Positions 1 through 12,395 of a stretch of DNA of 64,000 bases are shown here, in pieces. The DNA is from Setaria digitata (taxonomy: Eukaryota; Nematoda; Chromadorea; Rhabditida; Setariidae), in assembly GCA_003640385.1 (NCBI GenBank), contig RCAB01000035.1, positions 1 through 64,000 of the forward strand. The letters run 5' to 3'. The notes beneath the pieces are model-generated. The model was given only the letters and a program-made list of their open reading frames with translations. It did not search any database and was not told the origin of the DNA. Position 1 is the first letter of the stretch; each line of letters opens with the position of its first letter. Both the position numbers and the translations under genes were made by a program.

Positions 1-292
1 CTTCTACCCCTGCACTTTTCTGTCTTCTGTAATGCAACCCCTGCATCCCACTTATCCCACTTCGCGTCCCCCGCAGAGTCGTGAAAACAACGTGAGATGA
101 CAATTTTCATGAGGACATGATCAAGTCTGTTGCAGCGCACTGTACTGTTAGTGGTGAGACGTGAGATTAGTGGTTGATTGTGTGTGGAATGTTTTCCTTA
201 GTTTTGTGGAATTCACTCTTTTTTATATCCAAGATATTGAAGTGTCTACCAGGATATCTCGGGTTGTTCGCGATTTCTCAGTGAATGTTAAA
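1..292. other. 5' flank of the RRP15 gene
   Basis: No gene is visible before the RRP15 start codon. The stretch probably holds the promoter and 5' UTR. The RRP15 reading frame stays open upstream to about position 161, but the extra residues are hydrophobic and unlike the acidic start of this family, so I do not count them as coding. Confidence 0.5.
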
Positions 293-1635
293 ATGGACCA
301 GTTAGAAGTGGAAGAAGTATGCTCCACTTCCAGTGAAAATCTTTCGTATTCAAGTAGCGATGAAGGTTTTGCTTCATTTTTCATCCATTGTTTATTGTTC
401 TCAGATTTCCGATTCCGAGTTTTTTTCCCAAGTTTTATTCTATCTTGCAACATAAAACTGACATCAAATCTTTTTTCACTATTTTTGATTTTCTTTTAGA
501 CTCTCTCACAAAACAGAAACAGTTGGACGACCAGCAGACAGTAATTTTTGATGATGGAATCGTGAAACAACCAAAAGTTTGTCATATGATTAAAAAGTTT
601 TCCAGGGGATTAAAATACTTTAAGTAGATAATTATACGTAGAAAAGGTAATCAAGAATTGATTCATTTCATTTGCACAGCCAATTTTGATCTATCCCCTT
701 TTATTTCCCAAACTATTAGCAGCCAAGAAAAAAGCCAACTTGACATCAAATTCATTATAATTTATAGGAAAAATTGAAAAGGTCGAAGCGCGAGCTACGA
801 GCAGAACATTTGGCAAAGTATAAACAAGATCGAATGGGCATGGTGCTACCAGATGTGGTACGAGATCGAGAACGAGAACGCATTTTTGTTAATCTTGCAA
901 CGAAGTTAATTTTCCTTTTAATCTTGCAACGAAGTTAATTTTCCTTTTAATCTTGCAACGAAGTTAATTTTCCTTCTTAGTCATTGCTATGAAAACTTGT
1001 TTTCTGTTATCACCAAATCATTGCATTAGTATACCCCTACAACATTTCTTAGAAATTATAGTGATTTATTTCTTCCAGGTATAAGCGTTCTTACTATTTA
1101 TAAGTTTCGAATCTCATAAGCATATTGTTAGGATATTAATGAAAAAGAAAAGAAAATGGACTTCTATTTGTAAGACATCTGAATGCTAATCATTTTTCGT
1201 GTTCCATAATGTAATATTTCCTGAAGAGGTGTTGTGCAGCTGTTTAATGCAGTGGCTGAACGACAGAAGAAACTAAGCGATACATCAGCAACTACTATAA
1301 CAAGTAAGAAGCGTCGTTTGCAAAATATTTCTGCAGAAAATTTCAACAAGAGATTGGTCGGATCGAAGACATTTAAGGTACTTGATTTTTCTTGTTTCTT
1401 GTAACTGCTGTGATCTTGCTCAGTGAAGGATGTAAAATTTGGTTTTGCTAAAATATTTATTATGTGTTGGCATGTTCTATCAAAAATTTTCACGGAATAA
1501 GTGTAGGATGAGGCAGATGATACAAAAGAAGACTGGCTTTCAAAGAATGCAGTGGGAATGAAATCTGAAACAGAGGATGATTTGGATACTTCCGAAATAA
1601 AAACAGAACCAGAGAGTGATTCTGATTCTGACTGA
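293..1635 (+). CDS. RRP15: RRP15-like ribosome biogenesis protein, 5 exons, 188 aa
   Basis: Exons 293-365, 500-576, 768-904, 1227-1377 and 1507-1635 join in phase to 189 codons including the stop. RRP15 is a nucleolar factor for pre-60S assembly and 27S/25S rRNA processing. The family signature is clear: a segment reading VLPDVVRDRERER leads into NLATK and then, across an intron, GVVQLFNAV, which closely matches the human PDVVxDRExER...IATRGVVQLFNAV pattern. The N-terminus is short and acidic/Ser-rich, a basic helical stretch follows (LKRSKRELRAEHLAKYKQD), and the C-terminus is acidic and ends SDSDSD, as in other RRP15 proteins. At 188 residues it is shorter than the roughly 280-residue human protein. 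The ATG at 293 is the start that gives the acidic N-terminus. The exon 2 donor (AAA|GTTTGT) is weak and is the least certain junction. The exon 3 donor lies in the first copy of a 29-bp tandem repeat. Confidence 0.88.
891..977 (+). repeat. 29-bp tandem repeat, 3 copies, spanning an RRP15 splice donor
   Basis: Copies start at 891, 920 and 949. They are identical except for one base near the end of the third. Each carries the last bases of RRP15 exon 3 and its donor (ACGAA|GTTAAT). Only the first copy's donor keeps the frame with the next exon. Because the unit is 29 bp, using a later donor shifts the frame, and a stop codon follows in copy 2. Confidence 0.95.
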
Positions 1636-3450
1636 ATTTAAATGCTTGACGATCTATCCTACTTCAGTTATTGAGTAAAGCTTTGTTTCCTCCTTAATTC
1701 TGTTAGTATCTTTTTGCATTACATGCCTGACAACGTTGCATCTATACATTTTAAAAGCAAAAAATTTTTAATTCCTCCCTGTTATTTTCTTGGCTTTTCC
1801 TGCTTCTAAAAATTTTGACATTATTGTTCAATTCAGAAATTCATGTTTCTGATCTTGGTGGTTACTTAGTATATGTAACTTGACTTTTGAACCGTATTTC
1901 ATAAGGTCCTGATTTCTTTTCATTTTATTAAAAACCGTAACAAGTAAAAGACATATGAAGATATTTTACACATCAGCTAAAATTTAGTTTCTTAAATGCT
2001 TTAAGGTACTAAGGTTCTCATACGTTCGTCCGGTTTTGTATCAAAGCTCTATTTTAAAATAAAACTCTACTACTAATATAACAAATATTTAGAATCGGAA
2101 ACTCATATAAATTCGTGTTTTATGAAGATGGAGTTTAATTTTCATGTTTCTGGTTATGGTTTCATTCTTTTATTTAAACACCTACTTTAATCATATCATT
2201 TGATTATGTACCGAAAAGCGTGCATGAAGAAATTGTTAATTTTGGAAATTTTTATTGCCATAAACATAAGGTAAGATGGAGTAGAATCATTGAACGGAAA
2301 AGGCGAGTGAAGTACTCCTTACTTATTTTGAAATTACGAATTGCTTAGCTAGCTTGTACTAAGAATTGTCAGGTTGGCATCACACGTGTTATAAATGACA
2401 AGAATTTGCTACTAGAAGTAATAAGGCAGTGAAATATCAAATGCAAATCGATAGGTAGCGAAACCAATAACGAAAATATAACGCAAAGTGGAGATAGATG
2501 ATGAATGAGCGGTGAATATGCATAGTTTTTCTGCTTTCATGGTTGTTTCGTCTGATCGATTTGGATTTGATTTAAAGAGTTGAAATTGTGTGTTTTTCTG
2601 GCTATAGTAATTTTATACTATAATAAAATCTGTTTCTGGTGATTTATTTGAGAAGCAACCGGTTTATAAAACTTCTTTCGAGTTCTAAGTAGACTTTTTT
2701 AAACTTGTATTTTATTGTTGAAAGGTATGTTTCATTAACTGTCTCAGTATCAGAAGCTAATTAGAGTGCATAAACAGGTATGACGAGAAAACAAAGTGGC
2801 AAAGATCTTAGAAGTGAAATTAAAAAAATAAAAATAAAAAAGGAAAAGGAAATGACCAGTAGAATGGTTGCATATTAATATTTCTGGAATAATTACTGAT
2901 GTGATGGAAATGAATATAATTCTATTTCAGTCATCATCTAATTCACTGGGTAAAGAAATCAGATCATACATAATCATGAAGGTCCAATACATGGCAGCCG
3001 TTACTTTTGTTTATGGATAATTGGCTGGAAATTAGGTAGAGTTGAAATATACTTCGCCATATTTAAGTTTTAGGTGGTCTTGGAATGACTTGATTTTCTA
3101 AATTCGAGAAAGTTGCAGAATCTAAAATATTTTGAGGTTACGATAAATGGAAGTTGATTTGGAAAAGAAATAAAGTACTACTGAATTTTGCAAAGTTTGG
3201 GATAAAATAAAATGTAAAAGGAAGTTTTTCCTTAAATAAGAATGAATGAAGTCAGGGAAATAAGCAGAACGCGTCGAACCAATCTCCATGTACCACATTA
3301 AATAATGATGGATGTTGTTGAATTAGTAACACAAGTGTTGTCTGAAATAACGTGAATGATGGAATTAGCGAAATATTTAAGTATCATTTTACGTGTTGCA
3401 TTCAGTAAGATAAATAACGTGTTTGGATTCAGGAGACCTGTATTTTCGTC
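1636..3450. other. Intergenic AT-rich sequence between convergent genes
   Basis: This stretch holds the 3' flanks of RRP15 (+) and the HtrL_YibB-domain gene (-). I see no open frame with supporting splice sites or family similarity. Confidence 0.6.
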
Positions 3451-6400
3451 CTATACTAAGCAAATATTGCCAAATTCTAAAAACTCTAAATCATTTTTGT
3501 ACAGCATCGGCGTGTTTGACTTGGTAATGATCTCATTTGTGAGTATTTCAAGAATATGATGACTTTATAATTAAGCTATCTGATCACTGTCAATAAAAAA
3601 AAGTTCTTGATCAATAATTAAATGACCTGATCATCGTCAATATATCTCTGATGGATCATGTCGACCACCACATGATGATATAGCCGATGAAAAAGCTTCA
3701 GCGAATGGATATCACCACCAAGGAAACCACCGCTTACTACGGCCCAATTCTTACGGTACAGATCGACAAGTGTATATCGGAATATACTATCATATGATGG
3801 TGTTATCTGAAGTCGGACACTATAGCGAGAAGCATCACAGAATAAACTTAATAAGTCGAAACATCTTCCGAAGTTTTCCAATATTATTTTGCTGTAGCTT
3901 CTTATTCGACAGACACTTTCCATCCTTCATTTAATGACAGCAAACTCTTTAAATTTGAATAATTCTCGCAGCACACAATGAGATGTTAGATTAATGTAAT
4001 TAAACAAACAATATTTATACGACCCGTTTGTTTGTTTTAGGTGCGCAATCTCTCTTCCAATTACTTCCACCTTCTACCGGTGCTTCATTCTCATTAACTT
4101 TTTATTCTATCATTAATTGATAGCCTTGTTGTTAGCTACCGCACCAGATCGCCACAATAAATCAGTATTAAAGGTTTTAAATCAATCAGTTTTGTGAAAA
4201 GAAAAGTTGAACTGTTAGACAGTGATAAACTTTTTTGTTTCAAAAAAAGTAATGACTATGCATATAAGTTTGCGTTCATGAAAATAAAGCAGACTTAAAT
4301 CTTACCTTAATGAGAGAGATTTTTCTACGTACCAAAGTAGGAGACCAATGAAATGATGGAGGAAATACAGACTGATTGCCGTGTGCATATCCTGCGTCTA
4401 ACCATACAAAATGTTCACTTGAAAATGGATTAATTATCTGAAATAATTAAGGAAGAAATTTCGTTTTTCAATAGATCTCTTGACATGAACTGTTGATTTC
4501 GAAAACTTCGTAAAATATGTAAGTTTGAAGATCATCATTACTATTAATACTATTGTTAACTATTGTTATTACTATTATTATTAACTACCATCATTAATTG
4601 CCATTATTAATTATTATTAATTGTGTTAAATGTAAAGTAAACAAATTTCCATGAAATTAAAGAAGGTTTTTTTCTTCGGAGAAAAATTTACCGAAGCATT
4701 GTATAAGAAGTATGGTTTAGAATTAACTAATATATCATATTCAGCACTTTTTGCTTCCGGATGTGTAATCATTGTACGATCCCATTCCGGCTCCCAGTGT
4801 TTTCCACTTTGTTCAGCGGTTATTATTTCCGATGCTGCATTCAGCCACCGGTAGAGTGGAAGCTCAGCCAGTGTAATCGGAATTACCTTAAATTTTTGAA
4901 TTTTTGTTAATGGAAAATTATTTCGACATGTCGAAGTAGCAGAAAAAAATAATGTTTAATATTTAATTTTAAATGGTCTAAATAAATTTTTCATTAATAA
5001 TTACTTAGTAATATTAAAAATATGATTTTTACGCATTCTGCGGTTAGCTTAAAGTCTCTGTCATATCTCATTAGTGAGTGACTCAAAGTGATAGTTACCT
5101 TAGTAATGTGCTCCAATCGATACAATTTTCTTCGAATGTGAACATGCTGTACACTTTTCTGGTCCACAAAGATGACTAAATTAACTTTTAACTTAAGCAA
5201 ATTTTCCAAGAAACCATAATAACTTTCTAATGGACGACGATATTCCCACCAGTCACCTCTTCCGATGTCTAGTAGAGCTGTTACTAAAGTAAAACTCGAT
5301 GATCCAATCCTAAAATCATGCTGATTTAATGTTTCTCAAGATAACTCCAGTTCTTGTCAAATATTTTTATTCTTGACATCGAACTATTATTTGACGAAAC
5401 AGTGGAGAAAAGTTTTTATCCATTGTCTTGTATATCAGTGATCCTTGCAGTAATGGTTCAGAATCCTGTTTACGCAACTTCTGATACTGATAATCTTTCC
5501 AACCCCTTTTAATTATATATCAACATAATTCTTGGAATGACTGTTCAAAATCCTTAAACATTTTGGCGCCCACTTTGGCGTTATAATTTAAGAACTTCTG
5601 AATAATCTTAACACTACTTGCAAAGAAAAATATCCAGGTAGTTAATAAATTGGCACTGTAAAATTTATTAAACCCCTAATTTCAAAACTATACGCGGGAC
5701 AAAGAAATGTCGTCGAATTTTTGCCTCAAATTTTTGAGGCTTATATAGTCCTGAACTCTCTCGACGTAGGCTGTAAATACGAATTGCGCTACATTACCTG
5801 GTAATATCTGAAATTTTAACTAATTCTTTAGCTAAAATTTATGAAATGACTGACTTTGATGGCACACTCGTACTTTGTCGGAAGGAATCAGCTGGTTCTG
5901 GGCCATCCAATATTTTTTGATGTCGATTTTTCTGTGAATATATTTGAGATATAGTTTCTGAAACTGTCAATCTAGGACTGGAGAGGATTTTGGTGGATGA
6001 AGATGACAATGACGATGAAGTTCGCGATATCTGACTCTGTAGTCCTCTCTGTACTTCCAAAAGTTCCAAGAATTTGTGACCTCAAAAGATAAGACTTGAA
6101 TTAATTTCATCTTTTTTTGTAAGTCGAATCTGTTAAAATTTTCATTGTTTTGGTCGCTTGTCTTAATCCACTGGAATTCTTAACTGCACAATGACATAGT
6201 GATAAGGATAAGCAAGCTATACTTTTCATGAAACCAGGATTCTTTCTCGTTATCGGTAATTGCACTTTCATAATAGGCGCTGACGATGTAAATGGAACAG
6301 AAGTTGTTAATAATGATGATCGAGATTTCGATACTGGTAATGATGACAGTTGTGGTAGTTCCAAACTTGATAGTGATGGCGATAGTAGTGTTTCTAATGT

Positions 6401-7218
6401 TAATAATGATGCCGATGTAGGTGGCAGCATAGTTTGTAAGGGTTCAGACGATGATGCTAAAGATTTCGTAGTTGTTAACATGGACAACAGTTGGTTTTGC
6501 TCTTTCTGAACCAGCTTGTGATGGAATGAAATGGTACTTTCTGAAGTCATTGTGCTAGAGATAAGGAAGGTGACTTTGTTGATATCAGCATGTGGCACTG
6601 ATAATGTTGCTTCGATAGTAGTAGCAGAAGAGATAGGCCCATGGAAGGCAGGAATATTCCATGTGGGGAGTATTTCTGCTGCTCCATCGGTAGGTGAAAC
6701 TTTCGAAGCAGGAGATATTATTAAGGAATCAGTCCTGCTGGAAGCATTTGCCGCTTGTTCCTGAAATGCTTCTAAATGTTACCAAATTAACCACTGCGTT
6801 TTTCAGATTTCGATTCATCCCATGAAATAAAATTTGTTAGAACGTTGAACTTCTTCAAAAACCGTCGAATAAAACCTAAAATTCAGTGAAACAGATTAAT
6901 TCTTAATTGTCCATGCTGATTTTCTCTTTTTTGACATCAGCCAGTTTTCTGACAATCTACTGTTAAGTGTTTCCTCACTGTGACGTAGAAGTTCGACGCG
7001 AGCTTGACGACTGATTTTACAAAGCCTGAATTTTGCTTATTCACTTGCTCCGTATCCGGCTTCTTGATTCTTACATACTTCCCAAGCTCCTTACTAAATT
7101 TGTACCGATGTCGATGTTTCACTGTTGTTGAAGTATTTGCGGTTTCTTCCGACCGCATCTTCAGTAATGATGACTTTTGGTGTTGCATTGTTACTAAAAA
7201 TATTTTGCCTTCTACCAT
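3451..7218 (-). CDS. HtrL_YibB-domain protein with Ser/Thr-rich N-terminal half, about 673 aa
   Basis: Minus-strand exons, 5' to 3': 7218-6979, 6760-6223, 6080-5851, 5807-5694, 5486-5385, 5320-5099, 4886-4692, 4437-4306, 3806-3627 and 3519-3451. The last five encode about 265 residues that match the HtrL_YibB family (function unknown; known in bacterial LPS loci and expanded in nematodes). Marks include FTLVTALLDIGRGDWWEYRR, LVIFVD, ELPLYRW, HPEAKSAEYDILVNSK, NPFSSEHFVWLDAGYAHG, a GGFLGG loop and a final DDDQ. All junctions there are phase 0 with good acceptors. Residues 81 to about 336 are very rich in Ser, Thr, Pro and Leu, like an O-glycosylated stalk, and are encoded by the 538-bp and 230-bp exons. 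The first exon, the 5486-5385 exon and the tiny last exon are tentative. A signal sequence or membrane anchor is not resolved and could lie in a missed upstream exon. A glycan-related surface or secretory role is inference. Confidence 0.72.
4537..4622. repeat. ATT/TTA-rich imperfect microsatellite in an intergenic or intronic stretch
   Basis: This is an imperfect run of ATTATT and ATTACT units lying in the intron between two exons of the HtrL_YibB-domain gene. Confidence 0.7.
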
Positions 7219-10200
7219 TTGAAATTTTGATGTGACATGTGATTTTATGACCAAATAAATTTCACAAATTAAAATATGAATTATTCGACAAGCTTTCTTT
7301 TGACACAATTTTGGATTCCCATTTCCTTGGAATGGAAAATTAGTAAATCAAAAATATGACCGATTCGTGAGTTGTATGATTAATTACAAAATTTAATTTG
7401 CATATTCTGTGGAACTTTATCCTCAAAATAATCAGAATAAGAAAAAATAATTTAGAGAATTTTTTTAATCTAAAGACAGACCGTTTCTTCCCCATGACAC
7501 ATTATCAGCATATTTTTGGGTTGTTGAAATTGTTGCTAATTGGGTTCCATTCTACAAAATTAACAAAACTGTATGAAACTTTTAAACATCATTTTAATGT
7601 TAGTGAAAAAATAAATAGTACCAGAAATTAAAATGGTTAGGGAGTTATGGTTAATAAATAATTTTAACAAAAATTAATTTACCATTTTTATTGCCAAATT
7701 CTATTTTGTTAGCCAACTAAATTTTTGTTCATGTTTTTTTTAAAAAAAAAATTCTTTCACTGATTAATCGAAATATTCGATTTTGTAAAAATTGTTTCGC
7801 AACAAGTCATCGGAACAAAACAGAAAATAAATTCATTTATTGTTATGAACTTCCAGAATTTTGAACAACCATTCTTGACTTTTCAAAAGGAAAAGTAAAT
7901 GATAAATTAAGAAATTTGAAATATAAGCAGTCCCCAGCTAATGGACAACATTTGATATCTAATTTACTGCTAAATTATTATCAATTATCAGTAAAGCATA
8001 CTTGATTGGATGGGGATACTTGAATGATATGATAAATGATGAATAAATTTGTCAATATAATGGCTGTTAGTAACCCAACAATAATCCAGAATTTGTGCAA
8101 CCTCATTCCTTAACCGTGTTCCAATCCATCGAATTTATTCTTCTGCAAAATTTTCTTTTAGAGATAATAAGTAGTCTCGATCTTAGCTGAATTCGCACTC
8201 TCATTGTTGAACTTTGATTTTAGTAGTAATTGCAAGGTGAAGTCAAAAGCAAACGAAAGCTTTTTTTTAATCTTAGCAAACATCTTGCTTTCTTTTCTTA
8301 CTTTTTTGTTTTTTTGTTTTTTAAATTGTTACATAAAAATTTAATTTACAATGGAGAGAAGATTCTGTTTCTTTTTCATTTCAGTCATTAAAACAATAGC
8401 ATAAATGTTACCTTTGAGGTTAATTAAGCTTTACTAAATGCACCTTTTTATTGATGTCTCTATTTTAGAGTTCTTTCATTTTTTTTTTTCTAATTTGCAA
8501 TTAATATTCAACAATGAAGTTGCTTCTACTTCTTCCGATCACATACTATCTACTTGAAACCTTTTAACTTCCTTACTTTACCTTTTTGTCAAGAATTTAT
8601 TTTGCAATTACCTTTACAATTTGCACTGATAGCTTACCACAATGTGTCATCATATAAAAAAAGGATGATTGACTTTTGTAATATTATAAATGTTGCACAA
8701 ATTTTGCCATTTTGATATAATTTATAAAATATATAAACATAAAAGATCGCTTTTTTGTGAACCTTATCGACGTTATAAATATTTGTATAACTTTTATTGC
8801 TATAATATTTTCAAAAACAATTACAAAATGGCGGAACTGCTGTATTTCTGTTTTCTTCTTCTAATGACAGTGCTTACCACATTCATTTATAAAGGAAATA
8901 TATAGATCCTAGAAAATTCAGCAATTCTTGAGTTTTTTTTTAAACCTCTATCAGTACGAATCTAATCAAAATTCAGAAAAAAAATTAGAAATTGAGAAAT
9001 CATCATAATCAGTTTGAGGAATACTTTAATTCTAATTTTCATTAACAATTGCGAGTATTGTGTCGAATATGCCACAGTGTATTTTTATTCTCATAATTTC
9101 CAGCGCGGTGTTTCATGAGCTGTCACATAAGTACCACTAAACTTTATGTGTCGTTTATCATTTAACAATCAGATTATCAATTCACTTATTTTCTATTTTG
9201 TAACTATCAGTATTTTCTGTTGCTCAAAAAATTTGAATTTTATCTAAAAGATTGAAGATTTTATTTTGCTGAATCTTCTTCGTAATCCTTATATCACCTC
9301 AGTAATGATTCTGAAATCTTCACCGGCGGTTTTGACACGCTACTACTGATGTGTTACCAAACAATTTCGAAGGGGTAATTTGTCTTTTATTTTTAGGCAC
9401 CCCATTTTAGGTTGTGAAAAAGATATTATGCCATCGACGATTTTTGAGTGAGTTGAAACTTTCAATATGCATTAAATTCAATTAAATTTTAGACGAATAT
9501 TTCAAATTTGGAGTTCCTTATAAATACAGAATGAAAGATTTTTAGTTTTCGAATTTTATCATGACTTTAAAATTATTTAATTACCTGCAGGCTTTCCAAT
9601 CCTAGATTATAATCTTGCATAGATAGCAAAAAATTGAACTTCTCCTCTGTTTACCCTCGATACTGTGCCAATCTTCTCAAATTAAATAATTTTCAGTGTT
9701 CCTTTTATCCAATGATTCTATACTTGAATAGAAAGAGAAGGAAAGGCTAGAGAGAATAGAAATGAACATTTTTAGAGAATGCTTAACATTTAAAAATAAA
9801 TGTCATCATTTCAGAAGGCATCCAAATATCACTGAGTAGTAAAATAAAATAAAATTTTTAGAAATTTTCCACTCTCACTAAAGACATAAGAGAGAATGAA
9901 TGACTTACTGGAACATGTTGACAACGTCAAATACTGTTTTTGTCCATATTACTTCTAAAATTGACATTTCAATCAAAGAAATCACAAATCCATCTGAACT
10001 GGAGACATAAACGTTTGTCCTTTTACGTATTTTCAACGTATGGCCATACTTTCAGAGAGTTTTATTTAAACTTGAATCTTAACTTTTACCACATGCACTT
10101 TTAAAATTAGACTTTGAGAAGAAACACAGTAGCACAAAAGAACTTTAATCTAATGTAATTTATTAAATAGCGAGAAATGCACCGATTTAAAAAGTACAAT

Positions 10201-11739
10201 CAGTCTATCAAATATATTTCAAGATAAGTAGAATATGGCAATGGACCAGAATCTTTCTGGAAAAAAAAGACTATTTTACATCTGTGTAGGCTTATCACTT
10301 GAGGCTATCACATCAACGGCTAAATGAGCGATTTCATACAAAATTCATGGAGAATATTTTACATCACCTGCTTGTTTTGTGTTATCAGATGATTTTACAA
10401 AGTAACGATAACATTGAAATGCTATTGCAACGTTAATTGCGGTATAATAAAATTTTAAAAATGCGGAATTTTAAGTTCTCTTTCAAGCTTGTGTAAATGC
10501 ATGTCCTTCCTTCTTTGCTTTTTTTATTCAAAAATTAAAGAAAGCTAACTTAAAATGCTTAAAAAATCCTTAAGCTAATTAGCAAATAATTCATTTATTA
10601 ATTATTCACGAGACATATTTCGGCTACTACAATACATCATTAAAAAGCAGCTATTTAAATCCATTCTCGTGATATTAGTGTTCAATTGAAGCAAAGTATT
10701 CCGGTGTAACTTGTTAAAATAATTATAATAAAATGATATTATGGATGTTTTATATAAGCAATATAATTGCGCAGGTATTACTATGATAAAGCGATTGATA
10801 ACAATAAATAAAGACAGAATTTATAAGCGAGAGAAAAGTTTAAGATCAACGATTGAAAAAGAAAAAAGAACTTTAGGTGTCATTGCGTTCATTTTCTTTA
10901 CTTTTTTCGATTTCGTTCTTACACTGATTTATGGGATCTTAAATTTTTGGAATGTTCTTCTTAAAAAAAAAAAAAAATCTTGTCAAATTTTTATCTTAAG
11001 AAGAAATCATAATATGTAAGCATATAAGGACAAATTGTTTATATAATTAGTTGTACATGTAATTATATGCATATGCGATTTTATGTATACATATCATTTA
11101 ATGGTAGCAAAAAAAAATTCCAATAAACTTTTGGAAACATTTGAAAGCCTCAGAAAATTTATGAATAATTACTATCGTATTTTATACCCTGTTCTTTTTA
11201 TTCACCAAATAACAACCATACAGTATCATGATTACATGAATCAATCTTGCTCAAAAATAACTATCAATAATAATTCATTTATCATGTATTATATGCTCAG
11301 CATGCTTTGAAAAACTTCAAAACTATAAAAAAAATTATTGCTAATTAGCGTTTTATTTTATACCGCATCCTATTTCCCCTGTTAATAAATAGTAATCATA
11401 AGTTAGCTAAATTTTAAACTAATCAAATTTAAAAAAAAGAAGACAATTGCTGTAAAAGGTTTGTTTAATTTGTCCGAAACGACGAAAAAAACTATTACAA
11501 GTCAAGTCGTTCAATGTAATAATGTTAGAATTTCAAACATTACTGATAACATGCAATTTTCCAAATGATGAAATCAACATAATTTCAAAAAAAAAAGTAA
11601 AACAAACATTTTGAGAGTACAATGAAATGATTAAAAAGATTGGCAAAACGTGAAAATATTAATAATTTAAAAAAAGAGAAAAGTAGTAGGAGTATTAAAA
11701 TAATGCCATAGTTTCTGATCTAGTAGGTAAGATACGGAC

Positions 11740-11886
11740 ATGGTTAGGTTTAAATTTTTATCAGATGATAAGACTTTTCTAGTGAAACTGCGTAGAACTC
11801 ATTCGGGAAGTGTATCTCGAAGTCGAACTTCATTGACTCATGCGATTAAGAGGTATGATGCAGTAATGGAAGTTGAACTAGTCTAG
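11740..11886 (+). CDS. Possible small protein or first exon, 48 codons
   Basis: The frame starts MVRFKFLSDDKTFLVKLRR and continues with a Ser/Arg-rich stretch. Its composition is more protein-like and less AT-biased than anything else in the surrounding 12 kb. A good donor (AAGAG|GTATGA) sits near its end, so it could be a first exon. I do not recognise the family and found no convincing partner exon. A chance open frame remains quite possible. Confidence 0.25.
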   Translation: MVRFKFLSDDKTFLVKLRRTHSGSVSRSRTSLTHAIKRYDAVMEVELV

Positions 11887-12292
11887 TTCGCCTTATATTA
11901 TTCAAATCACCTTTAATAGCAAATTATCTCTGAAGCAATAAGTCCAGCAGTGAGAATGCTAGATGTCAGGAGCAGATGAATGAGGGTAAGAATTTGTAGA
12001 TGATAAGAACAACATCAGAAATTGAATTAAGTATATATTTAATAAAAATTTATAAATTAATGAGCAATCAAAGGAATTTTTACATTGAGTTCAATCGACT
12101 TGCATTTGAAAGAATCAGCTAACATTCCACATTACTTCCGGATATGTGAAATCGGTTATCAGTTTTGAATTAATTAAGCTACTGTTCTGTACTGAACTTC
12201 CTGTGCTGCCCTTTGGCCAAAGTTTGCTAATAAATTGAAGTAGAGATTTTGGAAATATTAATGGTAAGTAGATGACAGATATAACTTTTGGT

Positions 12293-12395
12293 AAATAAAT
12301 TTTTAATAAATAATAAATAAATTTAATAAATAATAAATAGATTCAACAAATAATAAATTTTAATAGATTTAATAAATAATAAACTATTAATAAGT
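12293..12395. repeat. (TAATAAA)-like AT tandem repeat
   Basis: The stretch repeats units close to TTTAATAAATAATAAA several times with small changes. It is simple-sequence DNA in the gene-poor region. Confidence 0.75.

Noticed and set aside
6228..6764. Plus-strand open frames rich in Asp, Asn and Val
   Set aside because: They are antisense to the Ser/Thr-rich exon of the HtrL_YibB-domain gene, whose frame continues across splice sites in phase; the plus frames have no splice context.
10741..11310. Open frames with hydrophobic or Lys-rich translations in the gene-poor block
   Set aside because: Composition follows the AT bias (Ile, Lys, Phe, Tyr, Asn) and there is no usable splice or family support.
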